This document shows, one piece after another, positions 1 to 8,112 of a DNA stretch of 64,000 nt. Position 1 is the first letter of the stretch; each line of letters starts with the position of its first letter. The position numbers and the translations under genes are program-made. Location of the stretch: assembly GCA_016720775.1 (NCBI GenBank), contig JADKJX010000001.1, positions 248,001-312,000 of the forward strand, read 5' to 3'. The stretch comes from Chitinophagaceae bacterium (lineage in GTDB: Bacteria; Bacteroidota; Bacteroidia; Chitinophagales; Chitinophagaceae). The notes beneath the pieces were generated by a model. The model saw only the letters and a list, made by a program, of their open reading frames with translations, was not told the DNA's origin and did no database searches.

Positions 1-3
1 CAT
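1..3 (-). other. start codon of the next gene, overlapping the PPIase stop
   Basis: On the minus strand the TAA stop of the PPIase gene is followed directly by TG, giving TAATG, so an ATG occupies the first three bases of the window and overlaps the stop by one base. This is a typical arrangement for translational coupling, and suggests that the PPIase gene is followed by another gene of the same operon outside the window. In Bacteroidota a second SurA-like PPIase often follows, but nothing here shows what it is. Confidence 0.4.
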
Positions 4-1943
4 TATTTAAGCAGGGACTGAAAGACGGCTTCGTTTACTTTAACCGGGTATTTCTTTTTCAACTCTTCGATCCATTTTTCTTCCAGGATATTTTGATAGT
101 CATTTATCACCAGCCCCCTTGCTTCATCAAAAGTCCGTTGTGCACCATCGTCGTATTGCTTCACTACTTTCACAAAACCGGCCGAACCATCTTGCTGGTT
201 TGTTGCAACCTCCGTAATACTTCCTGCAGCAAGTTTTGGATCAATAGTAACAGGTATTTGCGAAAGCTCAAACCTTCCCGAATCTGCCTGGATGCTGTTG
301 TTGGACTCTTCCACTATTTTTTTCCAGTCTTTTCCACTCTTCAGCGATTCTCTTGCCCCTTCAGCGATCGTTTTATTAAAGCAGTTGAAAAGAATGATGT
401 CGGCGCTGGAAGCCCACAGGTATTTGTTTTTATTTGTGTTGTAATGTTTTAATAAAGCGGCGGTATCGGCAGCGGCATTTCCCCACACATTTCTTTCCAT
501 AATCTCAAACAGCACATTTCCATCTTTGAACTCCTGCATCTGGTACCTGAATTCGGTATTATAATCCTCCAGGTGTTTTTTATAATACTCAAGTGATGTG
601 GTGGCAGCAAATTTCTCAAGCAATGCTGCATTGCTTTCATTCCGGTAAAGTTCCGGGTTACCTTTATACCTTTTTACAAAATCCAGCCACTCTTGCCCGG
701 AAATCTTTGCCTTTCCAAAACCATAAATAATTTTATTGCTGATGGGATAAACATCCGTATTGCCTTTTTCAACAGCAAGGTTTGCAATAACACTGTCGGC
801 ATAGCGAAACAGGTCCTGGTCTGAAACAGCGCCTGTTTTTTTAAAGCTTACCTGTTTCTGTACCTCTTTCACAAACAGTTCCTTTGCAACATTTATCCTT
901 GGATCCTGCTGAACTTTTTGCTTCAGTTCAAAAATATAAGCAGGATCATTCCTGTCTGTTGATACGGCACTGTGCGATAATCTCTTTACAATATGATACC
1001 CATATTCTGTGAGGAAAGGTTTGCTTATCTCCCCATCACGACTGAGTTTAAAAACTTCGTTTTCAAAAGAGGTCTGGTATCTTCCTGAACCGAACTCGGG
1101 CAGCTCACCATTGTTTCCATAGCTTAACTTATCATCGCTGAATTGCCTTGCCATCAGGGCAAAGTCCATTCCTTTCTGCAGCAACTGGTAAATAGAATCG
1201 GCTCTTTTCTGCAACAACAGCTTACTAACATCCTGTTGTTCGGGAGGCATAGCAAGCAGTATCTGGGAAACTTTCCATTTTCCAACCGCTGCCCTTTCGT
1301 CAATCACTTTAAAAATATGCCACCCGTTTTTAGACCGGTATGGTTTACTTACCTGGTTTTTGCCTAAACCATAAATAACATTTTCGTATTCGTACGGCAG
1401 GGAAAAAACGGTGATAAATCCAATGTCTGATTGTTTGATGCTTTCTGCACCGGCGGCTTCAACCAGTTTTTCGTAATCCGTTTTTCCCGAATTGAGAGAG
1501 GAATATAAAGTCGAAACAGCCTTGTAAATTTTTGCGGTATCCTCCGGCTTAAGCGAATTATTTGTGGCTGCAAAAAAATGCAGCACATGAAGATCTTTCT
1601 GGCTTCTGTCAAATGCTTCAGCAAGCAGGCCGTCGAGTGCTTTTTCATTATTAAGGTAACTGTCTTCTATCTGGGTGCGGAAACTCTGAGCATCGTATTG
1701 CAACTGCGGCAGGGTATCAAGCTTCATATCAATGGCCGCATTTACTTTCAGTTTGAATTTAACATACAGGTCAAGATATTCCCGCAGGGCTTTTTCTTTA
1801 TCGGCAACGGGGGTTTTGTTCTTGTTATACGCACGCAAAAATTCTTCTTTATCAACAGCTTTGTTCCCATAGGTGAACAGCGTTTGAGAAAATGCAGCGG
1901 CTGCACCAAGGACGAGCACAAATAGTAAATAAAATTTTTTCAT
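3..1943 (-). CDS. SurA-like periplasmic peptidylprolyl isomerase
   Basis: A 646-aa protein with an N-terminal signal peptide (MKKFYLLFVLVLGAAAAFSQ), followed by a helical chaperone-like region and parvulin-type rotamase segments. The clearest one lies at about residues 225-325, where GELPEFGSGRY and YGYHIVKR match the PpiC/SurA fold. A more divergent copy lies at about 115-215. By family it would assist folding of outer-membrane and secreted proteins in the periplasm. A TlpA-like thioredoxin gene ends 13 bp upstream on the same strand, so the two probably form an envelope-folding operon. The start is the ATG directly before the signal peptide. Family assignment is firm; the exact client proteins are unknown. 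Confidence 0.88.
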   Translation of the reverse strand: MKKFYLLFVLVLGAAAAFSQTLFTYGNKAVDKEEFLRAYNKNKTPVADKEKALREYLDLYVKFKLKVNAAIDMKLDTLPQLQYDAQSFRTQIEDSYLNNEKALDGLLAEAFDRSQKDLHVLHFFAATNNSLKPEDTAKIYKAVSTLYSSLNSGKTDYEKLVEAAGAESIKQSDIGFITVFSLPYEYENVIYGLGKNQVSKPYRSKNGWHIFKVIDERAAVGKWKVSQILLAMPPEQQDVSKLLLQKRADSIYQLLQKGMDFALMARQFSDDKLSYGNNGELPEFGSGRYQTSFENEVFKLSRDGEISKPFLTEYGYHIVKRLSHSAVSTDRNDPAYIFELKQKVQQDPRINVAKELFVKEVQKQVSFKKTGAVSDQDLFRYADSVIANLAVEKGNTDVYPISNKIIYGFGKAKISGQEWLDFVKRYKGNPELYRNESNAALLEKFAATTSLEYYKKHLEDYNTEFRYQMQEFKDGNVLFEIMERNVWGNAAADTAALLKHYNTNKNKYLWASSADIILFNCFNKTIAEGARESLKSGKDWKKIVEESNNSIQADSGRFELSQIPVTIDPKLAAGSITEVATNQQDGSAGFVKVVKQYDDGAQRTFDEARGLVINDYQNILEEKWIEELKKKYPVKVNEAVFQSLLK

Positions 1944-1955
1944 CAGCAGTTTGTT

Positions 1956-3398
1956 TTAATTCGAAGAAGGCGTTTTCCATTTTACCTCCAGGAGGTCGTT
2001 CATTTGTTCCCAGGTAAGTTTTTTAGCGATGATGCGCTTTTCTTTATCCAGTAAAAACAACGTGGGTGTCATGGAAACATCATATAACTGGCGGAAACTG
2101 GGCCTTTGTTCGGCCACATTTTTTGCTTCCGCTTCTTTGGTTTGATAAACATTTACCCAGTCTGTCATTTTATGATTGTTTATAAAACTCAGCCATTCGG
2201 GTTTTATGTCTGCCTTTCCATCGGGAGTAAGCACGCCAAATATCTTTACGTTGTGTTGTTTCCAGCTGGCTTTGTAAATGGAGTCAAGCCGCGGAACCAC
2301 TTCTTTACAATGGCCGCAGTTGGGATCCCAGAAACAGATAACGGTATAGTCGGCAGAAACATTATAAAGCGACATTGGATTATCGGCCACGTCAAGCATA
2401 TCCAGGTCGGCTGCTTTATCACCGATCAGGTTCGACATAAGCATATAAGCCCTGCGGCTGATCCCGTCCATCTGGCTTTCATTAAGCCATTTGCTGAGTC
2501 CCTTGCTGTGGTATTTTTCAAACAGGTGAACAAACACAGCATCCTGTCCCATGTATTTTGGATTGATGTATTCATCGGTAAGCCAGTTAAGCAAAAACTT
2601 GTACATCTCCGGTGCCGACCTGGCCAGCAATAATTTATAATCTACGTCCCGTATGATGCTGTCGGAAGCCGGGGACAGAACCTCCCGGTAATAACGCTCC
2701 AGTTTTCTTAAAAAGAAAGGCGTTCTTATGATGCGGTCGTCCATGAAAGTAATGCCGTCCCAGTAATGATTTTTATACTCGTAATAATTACTGAGGGAGT
2801 CTTGTTTTGTAACCGGAACCTTTGTTGGCACGGGTGGTTCTTTCATTGCCTTCAGCAGCGCCGCCATCATGGAATTGGGTTGGTTCTTTATGATGCCTTC
2901 CCGGTATTCGTTCAGTTGTTTGTTGTAATTATTGTAGTTCTTTTCATGCAGCAGCGAATCTTCTTTCGTACGGGATGTTGCATAGGCATTTCGTTCCTGT
3001 TGTATCAGCATTCCTTTTGATGAGGCAAATTTCTGGTACTGGTCGTACAGGATGTTTTCTTTTGACCCGGTAATAATGGTTTTGTTGATGAGGTCCGTAG
3101 TATCGGCCGTTACCGCGATCACCTGTTCTTTGTCGATAAGGAACTCCACCCGTAGCCTGTTTCCCGGCAAGAAAATAGCATAAATGCCCGGGGGTAATTT
3201 GGAAGCGCCTTTAAAGATGGCCGTGCCTTTATTACTGATGGCGGCAGAGTCGGCTACATTAAAATTGCTTCCCATGTAATAGGTAAGATAGGTAATGCCG
3301 CTTTTGAAGTCGGGGGTTTTAAGGGAAATTTGATAGCCCTGGCCCAGGCCCGCCTTAAAAACAACGATGGCTAAAAGAAGTGTATAGTACTTTTTCAT
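1956..3398 (-). CDS. TlpA-like periplasmic thioredoxin with DUF4369/DUF5106-type N-terminus
   Basis: A 480-aa protein with a signal peptide (residues 1-20). Residues 20-110 form a beta-rich domain of the DUF4369 kind, and a helical middle part (about 115-340) resembles DUF5106. From about 345 there is a thioredoxin-like domain with the redox motif CGHC at 361-364, in the setting FWDPNCGHCKE. This is the usual layout of Bacteroidota TlpA-family thiol-disulfide oxidoreductases anchored in or exported to the periplasm. The cis-Pro region (MTPTLFLLD) is present near the C-terminus. It lies just upstream of the SurA-like PPIase gene, consistent with a role in envelope protein folding. A TACATTTG box 16 nt before the ATG is a likely promoter. 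Confidence 0.87.
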   Translation of the reverse strand: MKKYYTLLLAIVVFKAGLGQGYQISLKTPDFKSGITYLTYYMGSNFNVADSAAISNKGTAIFKGASKLPPGIYAIFLPGNRLRVEFLIDKEQVIAVTADTTDLINKTIITGSKENILYDQYQKFASSKGMLIQQERNAYATSRTKEDSLLHEKNYNNYNKQLNEYREGIIKNQPNSMMAALLKAMKEPPVPTKVPVTKQDSLSNYYEYKNHYWDGITFMDDRIIRTPFFLRKLERYYREVLSPASDSIIRDVDYKLLLARSAPEMYKFLLNWLTDEYINPKYMGQDAVFVHLFEKYHSKGLSKWLNESQMDGISRRAYMLMSNLIGDKAADLDMLDVADNPMSLYNVSADYTVICFWDPNCGHCKEVVPRLDSIYKASWKQHNVKIFGVLTPDGKADIKPEWLSFINNHKMTDWVNVYQTKEAEAKNVAEQRPSFRQLYDVSMTPTLFLLDKEKRIIAKKLTWEQMNDLLEVKWKTPSSN

Positions 3399-3414
3399 GA
3401 TTATTAAAGGATAG

Positions 3415-3422
3415 CAAATGTA
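3415..3422 (-). promoter_or_regulatory. -7 box TACATTTG upstream of the TlpA-like gene
   Basis: Matches the Bacteroidota -7 consensus TAnnTTTG on the minus strand. It ends 16 nt before the ATG at 3398. It is divergent from the rlmD promoter about 100 bp away. No clear -33 TTTG was seen. Confidence 0.5.
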
Positions 3423-3514
3423 TTTAAAATCGCCGGTTATTCTTCACCCGGCCCGGTTATCGTGGTTTAACAATTACAAATCATTAACAAAACAAATTCT
3501 GATGATTTATACGG

Positions 3515-3522
3515 TATTTTTG
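3515..3522 (+). promoter_or_regulatory. -7 box TATTTTTG directly before rlmD
   Basis: Matches TAnnTTTG and ends 5 nt before the GTG start of rlmD. Transcription would begin at or next to the start codon, so the mRNA is probably leaderless. This also supports the GTG as the real start. Confidence 0.5.
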
Positions 3523-3527
3523 CCGCC

Positions 3528-5009
3528 GTGCGAAAGAAAAATAAAAACCAGGTACTGGAAGACATTGCCGTTACGGGCTATGCTGCAGAAGGCAAGGCAT
3601 TGGCAAAGCTGGACGGGAAAGTGATCTTTATTTCCGGTGCCGTACCCGGCGATGTGGCCGACATACTGCTTACCAAAAATAAAAAAGACTGGGCCGAGGG
3701 CCGGGCCCTACGGATAAAGGAATTTTCAAAAGAACGGGTGCAGCCTTTTTGCAAACACTTCGGCGTTTGTGGTGGCTGTAAATGGCAAATGCTGCCTTAC
3801 GAAAAACAACTATCCTATAAACAACAGGAAGTGGAGCAGAATTTAAGACGCATTGGTAAAACAGGCCTGCCGGATATTTTACCCATCATTGGCGGAGATG
3901 ATACCATTCACTACCGGAATAAACTGGAATTCACTTTCAGCAACAAGCGGTATTTGTTACCGGAAGAAATTGTCTCCCCAAACCCCTCCAAAGGAGGGGC
4001 TTTTGAAGAGTCTGCAATTGCAGAAAAATCGAAAGGATTCGCAGACTCTATAATCCCCCCTTTGGGGGGTGGGGGGGCATTGGGTTTTCACGTACCCCGG
4101 ATCTTTGACAAAGTGATCGACATTGAAGAATGCTACCTGATGGATGATGTGAACAACCGCATCCGGAATACCATCCGGTCATTTGCACTGGAAAATAATT
4201 TTTCTTTTTACGACATACGGCAGCATACCGGCTGGCTTCGCAACATCATTGTACGGCTGTGTACCACGGGAGAACTGATGGTGAACATCTGCCTGAACCA
4301 TGATGCCGAAGAAGACCGGAAAAAACTCTTCGATCATCTTTTAAAACAGGTGCCGGAAATAACCACGCTGCTTTATACCATCAATCCAAAATGGAACGAC
4401 AGCATCTATGACCTTACGCCACAGGTTTATTTTGGAAAAGGGTATGCGATTGAAAGATTAGAGAACTACCAATTTAAAATATCTGCCAAATCATTTTTTC
4501 AAACCAATACAAAGCAGGCAGAAAAATTATACCGCATAACCCGTGATTTTGCGGGGCTTACCGGCAACGAAGTTGTGTATGATCTTTATTGCGGTACCGG
4601 CAGCATCGGCATCTTTGTGAGCGGGCAGGCAAAAAAAATAATCGGGGTGGAAGTGATAGAAGAAGCCATTGAAGACGCCAAAGAAAATGCGGCATTAAAT
4701 AATATCGGCCACGCCGAGTTTTTTGCCGGGGATGTTATTAAGATATGCAACGACGATTTCTTTGCCACACACGGCAGGCCCGATGTGGTCATAACCGATC
4801 CGCCCCGGGCAGGCATGCATGAAAAACTGGTGAACAAGCTCCTGGAAATTGCAGCCCCCAAAATTGTGTACGTAAGCTGCAATACTGCCACGCAGGCAAG
4901 GGACATTGCTTTACTGGATGAAAAATATTCGGTAGAAAAAATTCAGCCGGTGGATATGTTTCCCCACACCCACCACATCGAATGTGTGGTGCTGCTGAAA
5001 TTGAAATAA
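3528..5009 (+). CDS. rlmD: 23S rRNA (uracil-C5)-methyltransferase, RlmD/RumA family
   Basis: A 493-aa class I SAM methyltransferase that makes 5-methyluridine in RNA. Residues 1-65 form a TRAM-like RNA-binding domain. C75, C81, C84 and C202 match the four Fe-S cluster cysteines of the RlmD family. The SAM motif is VYDLYCGTGSIG (about 350-361), motif IV is TDPPRAGM (about 423-430), and the catalytic cysteine is C451 in VYVSCNT. The start is a GTG placed 5 nt after a -7 box. Residues about 149-183 are a glycine/proline-rich insertion encoded by a palindromic DNA repeat. It splits the region between the TRAM/Fe-S part and the central domain and is absent from the family core. RlmC/RlmD/TrmA paralogues are hard to separate by eye, so the target base is inferred. 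Confidence 0.9.
   Translation: MRKKNKNQVLEDIAVTGYAAEGKALAKLDGKVIFISGAVPGDVADILLTKNKKDWAEGRALRIKEFSKERVQPFCKHFGVCGGCKWQMLPYEKQLSYKQQEVEQNLRRIGKTGLPDILPIIGGDDTIHYRNKLEFTFSNKRYLLPEEIVSPNPSKGGAFEESAIAEKSKGFADSIIPPLGGGGALGFHVPRIFDKVIDIEECYLMDDVNNRIRNTIRSFALENNFSFYDIRQHTGWLRNIIVRLCTTGELMVNICLNHDAEEDRKKLFDHLLKQVPEITTLLYTINPKWNDSIYDLTPQVYFGKGYAIERLENYQFKISAKSFFQTNTKQAEKLYRITRDFAGLTGNEVVYDLYCGTGSIGIFVSGQAKKIIGVEVIEEAIEDAKENAALNNIGHAEFFAGDVIKICNDDFFATHGRPDVVITDPPRAGMHEKLVNKLLEIAAPKIVYVSCNTATQARDIALLDEKYSVEKIQPVDMFPHTHHIECVVLLKLK
3973..4080 (+). repeat. compound palindromic repeat inserted in frame within rlmD (GC-hairpin family A)
   Basis: The segment has three nested hairpins: CCCCTCC-AAA-GGAGGGG, an arm GAGTCTGC paired with GCAGACTC about 25 bases later, and CCCCCC-TTT-GGGGGG followed by a G run. 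The left end, reverse-complemented, resembles the right end, so the whole unit of about 105 bp is an imperfect inverted repeat. It is read through without a stop and adds about 35 residues to RlmD. Related G/C hairpins occur at 8072, 13253, 13371 and 44401. Confidence 0.75.
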
Positions 5010-5020
5010 CATTTAACTAC

Positions 5021-5028
5021 TAAATTTG
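5021..5028 (+). promoter_or_regulatory. -7 box TAAATTTG in front of the first rhomboid gene
   Basis: Exact TAnnTTTG match, 4 nt before the ATG at 5033. It predicts a leaderless or nearly leaderless transcript. Confidence 0.5.
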
Positions 5029-5032
5029 TACC

Positions 5033-5680
5033 ATGGCATATAATAGTTCCGGAAGCGGTTTTCAAAAAACATCGGTTGTAATAAATTTAATAATAATCAA
5101 TGTTCTTGTTTGGGTGGCGCAGTTATTTTTTGATAAGACCGCAACCCTGGGAGAAGCACTTACCGATAAAATTGCTCTCTTTCCCTATGACAGCGGTTAC
5201 TTTAAGCCTTACCAGCTGGTAACACATATGTTTGCACATGCGGCATACGACGCAGGAGGAGGCATTGTTATTTTTCACATCCTTTTTAATATGTATGCAC
5301 TCTGGATGTTTGGCAGCATGCTGGAAAAAGTGTGGGGACCTAAACGTTTTCTTATTTTTTATCTAGCATGCGGACTGGGAGCCGGAATTGCTCAGCTGTT
5401 CTTGTCTGATTACCCTGCCGTGGGTGCTTCAGGTGCCATCATGGGCCTTATGGCGGCCTTCGCATATTTATTTCCCAATACGCAGTTCTATATTATCCCA
5501 CTCCCGTTTCCCATTAAGGCAAAATACCTGGTTGCTGTTTATGCAGCGATAGACCTCTTTGGGGGCATTCATCCGGGAAAGGCAGATAACGTTGCTCACT
5601 TTGCCCATTTGGGTGGAATGGTAGTGGGTTTTATACTCGTGCTGATATGGAATAAGACGAACAAAAAAACTTTCTACTAA
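5033..5680 (+). CDS. rhomboid family intramembrane serine protease
   Basis: A 215-aa polytopic membrane protein with about six transmembrane segments. The rhomboid signature is complete. N86 lies in HILFNMYALWMFG, the catalytic serine is S133 in GASGAIMG, and the catalytic histidine is H192 in AHLGGMVVGF. It would cleave membrane proteins within the inner membrane. A second rhomboid-like gene follows 59 bp downstream, and such pairs are common in Bacteroidota. A -7 box lies 4 nt before the ATG, which fixes the start. Substrates cannot be told from the sequence. Confidence 0.93.
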   Translation: MAYNSSGSGFQKTSVVINLIIINVLVWVAQLFFDKTATLGEALTDKIALFPYDSGYFKPYQLVTHMFAHAAYDAGGGIVIFHILFNMYALWMFGSMLEKVWGPKRFLIFYLACGLGAGIAQLFLSDYPAVGASGAIMGLMAAFAYLFPNTQFYIIPLPFPIKAKYLVAVYAAIDLFGGIHPGKADNVAHFAHLGGMVVGFILVLIWNKTNKKTFY

Positions 5681-5709
5681 CAGGAACAAATCATTGCAAT
5701 AACTGTTTG

Positions 5710-5717
5710 TACTTTTG
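5710..5717 (+). promoter_or_regulatory. -7 box TACTTTTG before the second rhomboid gene
   Basis: Matches TAnnTTTG, 22 nt upstream of the ATG at 5740. The second rhomboid gene may therefore have its own promoter as well as read-through from the first. Confidence 0.4.
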
Positions 5718-5739
5718 AAATACCAAGTCTTTTATTAAT

Positions 5740-6684
5740 ATGGGCGAAGCAGACCGCTACCAGGAATACCGGATAAAAAAATACCGCTTTACGCTCGGTC
5801 AGCCAGATAATGCACTGATGTGGCTCTTTGCGCTTAATGTCATTTTCTTCCTGGTATTGCTGCTGATCAGAACAGCCGTTTCGGTAAATACCAACTCCAG
5901 CGCCGCATTCTATGCTGATGTGGTAAATTGGTTCCAGTTGCCTGCCAGCACCGTAAAATTTACCCAACGACCCTGGACCGTTCTCACATACATGTTCAGC
6001 GACACAGCACCGGTGGGGGGCGTTATTCCATTCCGAATCATCAGTAACATGCTTTGGTTATGGGCCTTCGGTTCTGTTTTGCAGGCGCTCACCGGAAATA
6101 AGAAACTCATCCCGGTGTATTTGTATGGAGGCTTTGCCGGGGCATTGTTTTTTATGATTACCGGCAACCTGGTTCCTTCAATAGGGGTTGCTGATATGTG
6201 GCTGCTCGGTGCCAATCCTTCGGTGATGGCGGTGGCACTTGCTGCAACGATGATCTCTCCGGGCTATCGTTTTTTCAGTCACCTGAATGGTGGAATACCG
6301 CTTTGGGTGCTTACGGTTGTTTATGTTGGTATCGACCTGTTTTCAGTCTCTCGCCTGCCCATTGCATACCCCGTTGCCCATGTTGGCGGCGCATTAGCTG
6401 GCTTTTTATTTGTGATGCTGCTCCGCAAAAGAATAGATGCAAGCGCTTGGATGAATAACCTGTTTCATTGGGTCATCAACCTTTTCAACCCGAACAAAAG
6501 CAAGAAGAACTATTCAGTAAAAGAGAAAGTATTTTACAATGCCGGTAACCGGAGCCCTTATCATAAAACATCAAACATTACCCAGCAACGGGTTGATGAG
6601 ATACTCGACAAGATCAGCCAGAAAGGGTACAGCCACCTTACCAGGGAAGAAAAAGAGATCCTGAAAAAAGCAAGCGAAGAATAA
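5740..6684 (+). CDS. rhomboid-like membrane protein, catalytic serine apparently lost
   Basis: A 314-aa protein with a rhomboid core (about residues 25-230) and a soluble C-terminal tail whose end (DEILDKISQKGYSHLTREEKEILKK) is the short helical domain typical of Bacteroidota rhomboids. The conserved framework is present: SNMLWLWAFG corresponds to the Asn motif, and H214 in AHVGGALAGF to the catalytic histidine. However, the GxSx motif reads GANPSVM (157-163), with Asn at position 159 where the nucleophilic serine is expected. S161 is two residues further on. It may be a pseudoprotease that regulates or partners the active rhomboid encoded just upstream, or the register may be shifted. Confidence 0.85.
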   Translation: MGEADRYQEYRIKKYRFTLGQPDNALMWLFALNVIFFLVLLLIRTAVSVNTNSSAAFYADVVNWFQLPASTVKFTQRPWTVLTYMFSDTAPVGGVIPFRIISNMLWLWAFGSVLQALTGNKKLIPVYLYGGFAGALFFMITGNLVPSIGVADMWLLGANPSVMAVALAATMISPGYRFFSHLNGGIPLWVLTVVYVGIDLFSVSRLPIAYPVAHVGGALAGFLFVMLLRKRIDASAWMNNLFHWVINLFNPNKSKKNYSVKEKVFYNAGNRSPYHKTSNITQQRVDEILDKISQKGYSHLTREEKEILKKASEE

Positions 6685-6726
6685 CCGCTGCTCCTTCCTT
6701 TCACATTCTTTTATATTGGTTAGCAT

Positions 6727-6734
6727 TATCTTTA
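6727..6734 (+). promoter_or_regulatory. -7-like box TATCTTTA before the EEP gene
   Basis: One mismatch from TAnnTTTG, with 4 nt between the box and the ATG at 6739. The spacing is the same as for the rhomboid, fRMsr, LysE and helicase genes. Confidence 0.4.
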
Positions 6735-6738
6735 TGCA

Positions 6739-7869
6739 ATGGCCAAAGGCTTTTTCCGCAGACAAACAAAACGGATCGTCATCATTGCAAATATTCTTGC
6801 AGGCATTCTCTTTTTGCTTGGCAGCTACAGTTACCTGTTCAGCCCTAAAAACTTTTGGCCGGTCGGGCTCTTAAACCTTACGGCTTTTTATTTTTTGCTG
6901 GCACTCATCGCCTTCATCATTTTCTGGCTTTTTGTAAAACCACGCCGGGCCTTAATTTCCGCTGCCGCCATATTGCTTGCTTATAAGCCGATAAACAACA
7001 TACTTCCCTTCCGGCTTTCCAATTCATTTACAAAAGAAAAGCAAGCCGGCGATGTACGGGTGATGACATGGAATGTGGCACAGTTCAATGTGCTGGATGA
7101 TAAAAAACATCCCGAAGTGAAGAACGCCATGTTCGACATCATCAATGACTACCAGCCCGACATTGCCTGTTTCCAGGAAATGGTTGCCGAAGACAGCACC
7201 ATAAAAAACCACGGGCACATGGATGAGTTCTTAAAAAAACTTAACTACCCGGATTATTTTTACTCTTACAACAGTAAAGAGGACTATTGGGGTTATGCCC
7301 ATTTCGGCATCATTATTTTTTCACGCTATCCCATTATCAATAAAAAAACGATCTCGTATTATCCAAACAATTATAATTCTATTTTCCAGTATATCGACAT
7401 TGTGAAGGGCGAAGATACCATACGGGTATTCAATATTCACCTCCAGTCCCTGCGTTTCAGCAGGTCCAATTTAAAATATATCGATGAGCCAAGCATTGAA
7501 GAAGAAAAAACGCTCAAAGAATCAAAAAGTATTCTGGGCAAGTTTAAAAGAGGATTTTTAAAGAGAGAAGAACAGGCGAACCGGATACGGGCTGAACTGG
7601 ACAAAAGTCCTTACCCGGTAATACTTACCGGCGACTTTAATGACCTGCCCAACAGCTATGCCTATCACACCATTGGCGGATCGATGAAAAATGCTTTTGT
7701 TGAAAATGGGGCAGGGCTGGGCCGTACATTCAGCGGCATATCGCCGGTGCTTCGGATCGATAACATTTTTGCAGACAGCCGGTTTGAAGTAAAGCAGTTC
7801 AAGCGCATCAATATAAAACTAAGCGATCACTTCCCCATTTTTGCTGATGTGCAATTGAGCAAAAAATAA
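6739..7869 (+). CDS. membrane-anchored endonuclease/exonuclease/phosphatase family protein
   Basis: A 376-aa protein. Three hydrophobic segments at about residues 12-34, 42-66 and 70-82 anchor a C-terminal EEP (DNase I-like) domain facing the periplasm or the outside. The domain motifs are visible in order: MTWNVAQFN (about 109-117), the metal-binding glutamate in ACFQEM, TGDFND, and SDHFPIF near the C-terminus. The family includes Mg-dependent nucleases and phosphodiesterases, and the substrate cannot be predicted. The gene lies 54 bp after the rhomboid-like gene with its own -7-like box. Confidence 0.85.
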   Translation: MAKGFFRRQTKRIVIIANILAGILFLLGSYSYLFSPKNFWPVGLLNLTAFYFLLALIAFIIFWLFVKPRRALISAAAILLAYKPINNILPFRLSNSFTKEKQAGDVRVMTWNVAQFNVLDDKKHPEVKNAMFDIINDYQPDIACFQEMVAEDSTIKNHGHMDEFLKKLNYPDYFYSYNSKEDYWGYAHFGIIIFSRYPIINKKTISYYPNNYNSIFQYIDIVKGEDTIRVFNIHLQSLRFSRSNLKYIDEPSIEEEKTLKESKSILGKFKRGFLKREEQANRIRAELDKSPYPVILTGDFNDLPNSYAYHTIGGSMKNAFVENGAGLGRTFSGISPVLRIDNIFADSRFEVKQFKRINIKLSDHFPIFADVQLSKK

Positions 7870-7917
7870 TACCTTAGCGCTTCAGATGAACACATTCCTC
7901 CCATCCCAAGTTTTCTG

Positions 7918-7947
7918 TTGCCCTTGCGGCATAGCTTAATATCTTTG
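7918..7947 (+). promoter_or_regulatory. promoter for cysS: TTG, 19-bp spacer, TATCTTTG
   Basis: TTG at 7918-7920 and TATCTTTG at 7940-7947 have the spacing of a Bacteroidota -33/-7 promoter. Transcription would start near 7953 and leave a leader of about 160 nt, which contains the hairpin repeat at 8038-8100. Confidence 0.5.
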
Positions 7948-8037
7948 TAAAAAATTACATTTACGTTTCCATTTGTTGCCCATGCTAAAAAAGTACAATT
8001 GTGGGATGTCACTGAAGCTAAATAAACATTCAAAAGC

Positions 8038-8100
8038 CAGGGACAAAAAATATTAAACATAATATTCTCCCTGTCCCCCTTTAGGGGATAGGGGCAAAAC
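8038..8100 (+). repeat. hairpin repeat in the cysS leader (GC-hairpin family A)
   Basis: AGGGACA near 8039 pairs with TGTCCC near 8072, and AATATTA pairs with TAATATT inside it. The right part CCCCCTTTAGGGG followed by ATAGGGGCAAAACTA shares its last 13 bases with the repeat arm at 13388-13400. The 243-bp gap 7870-8112 otherwise holds only the promoter. Confidence 0.6.
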
Positions 8101-8112
8101 TACAAACCGATC

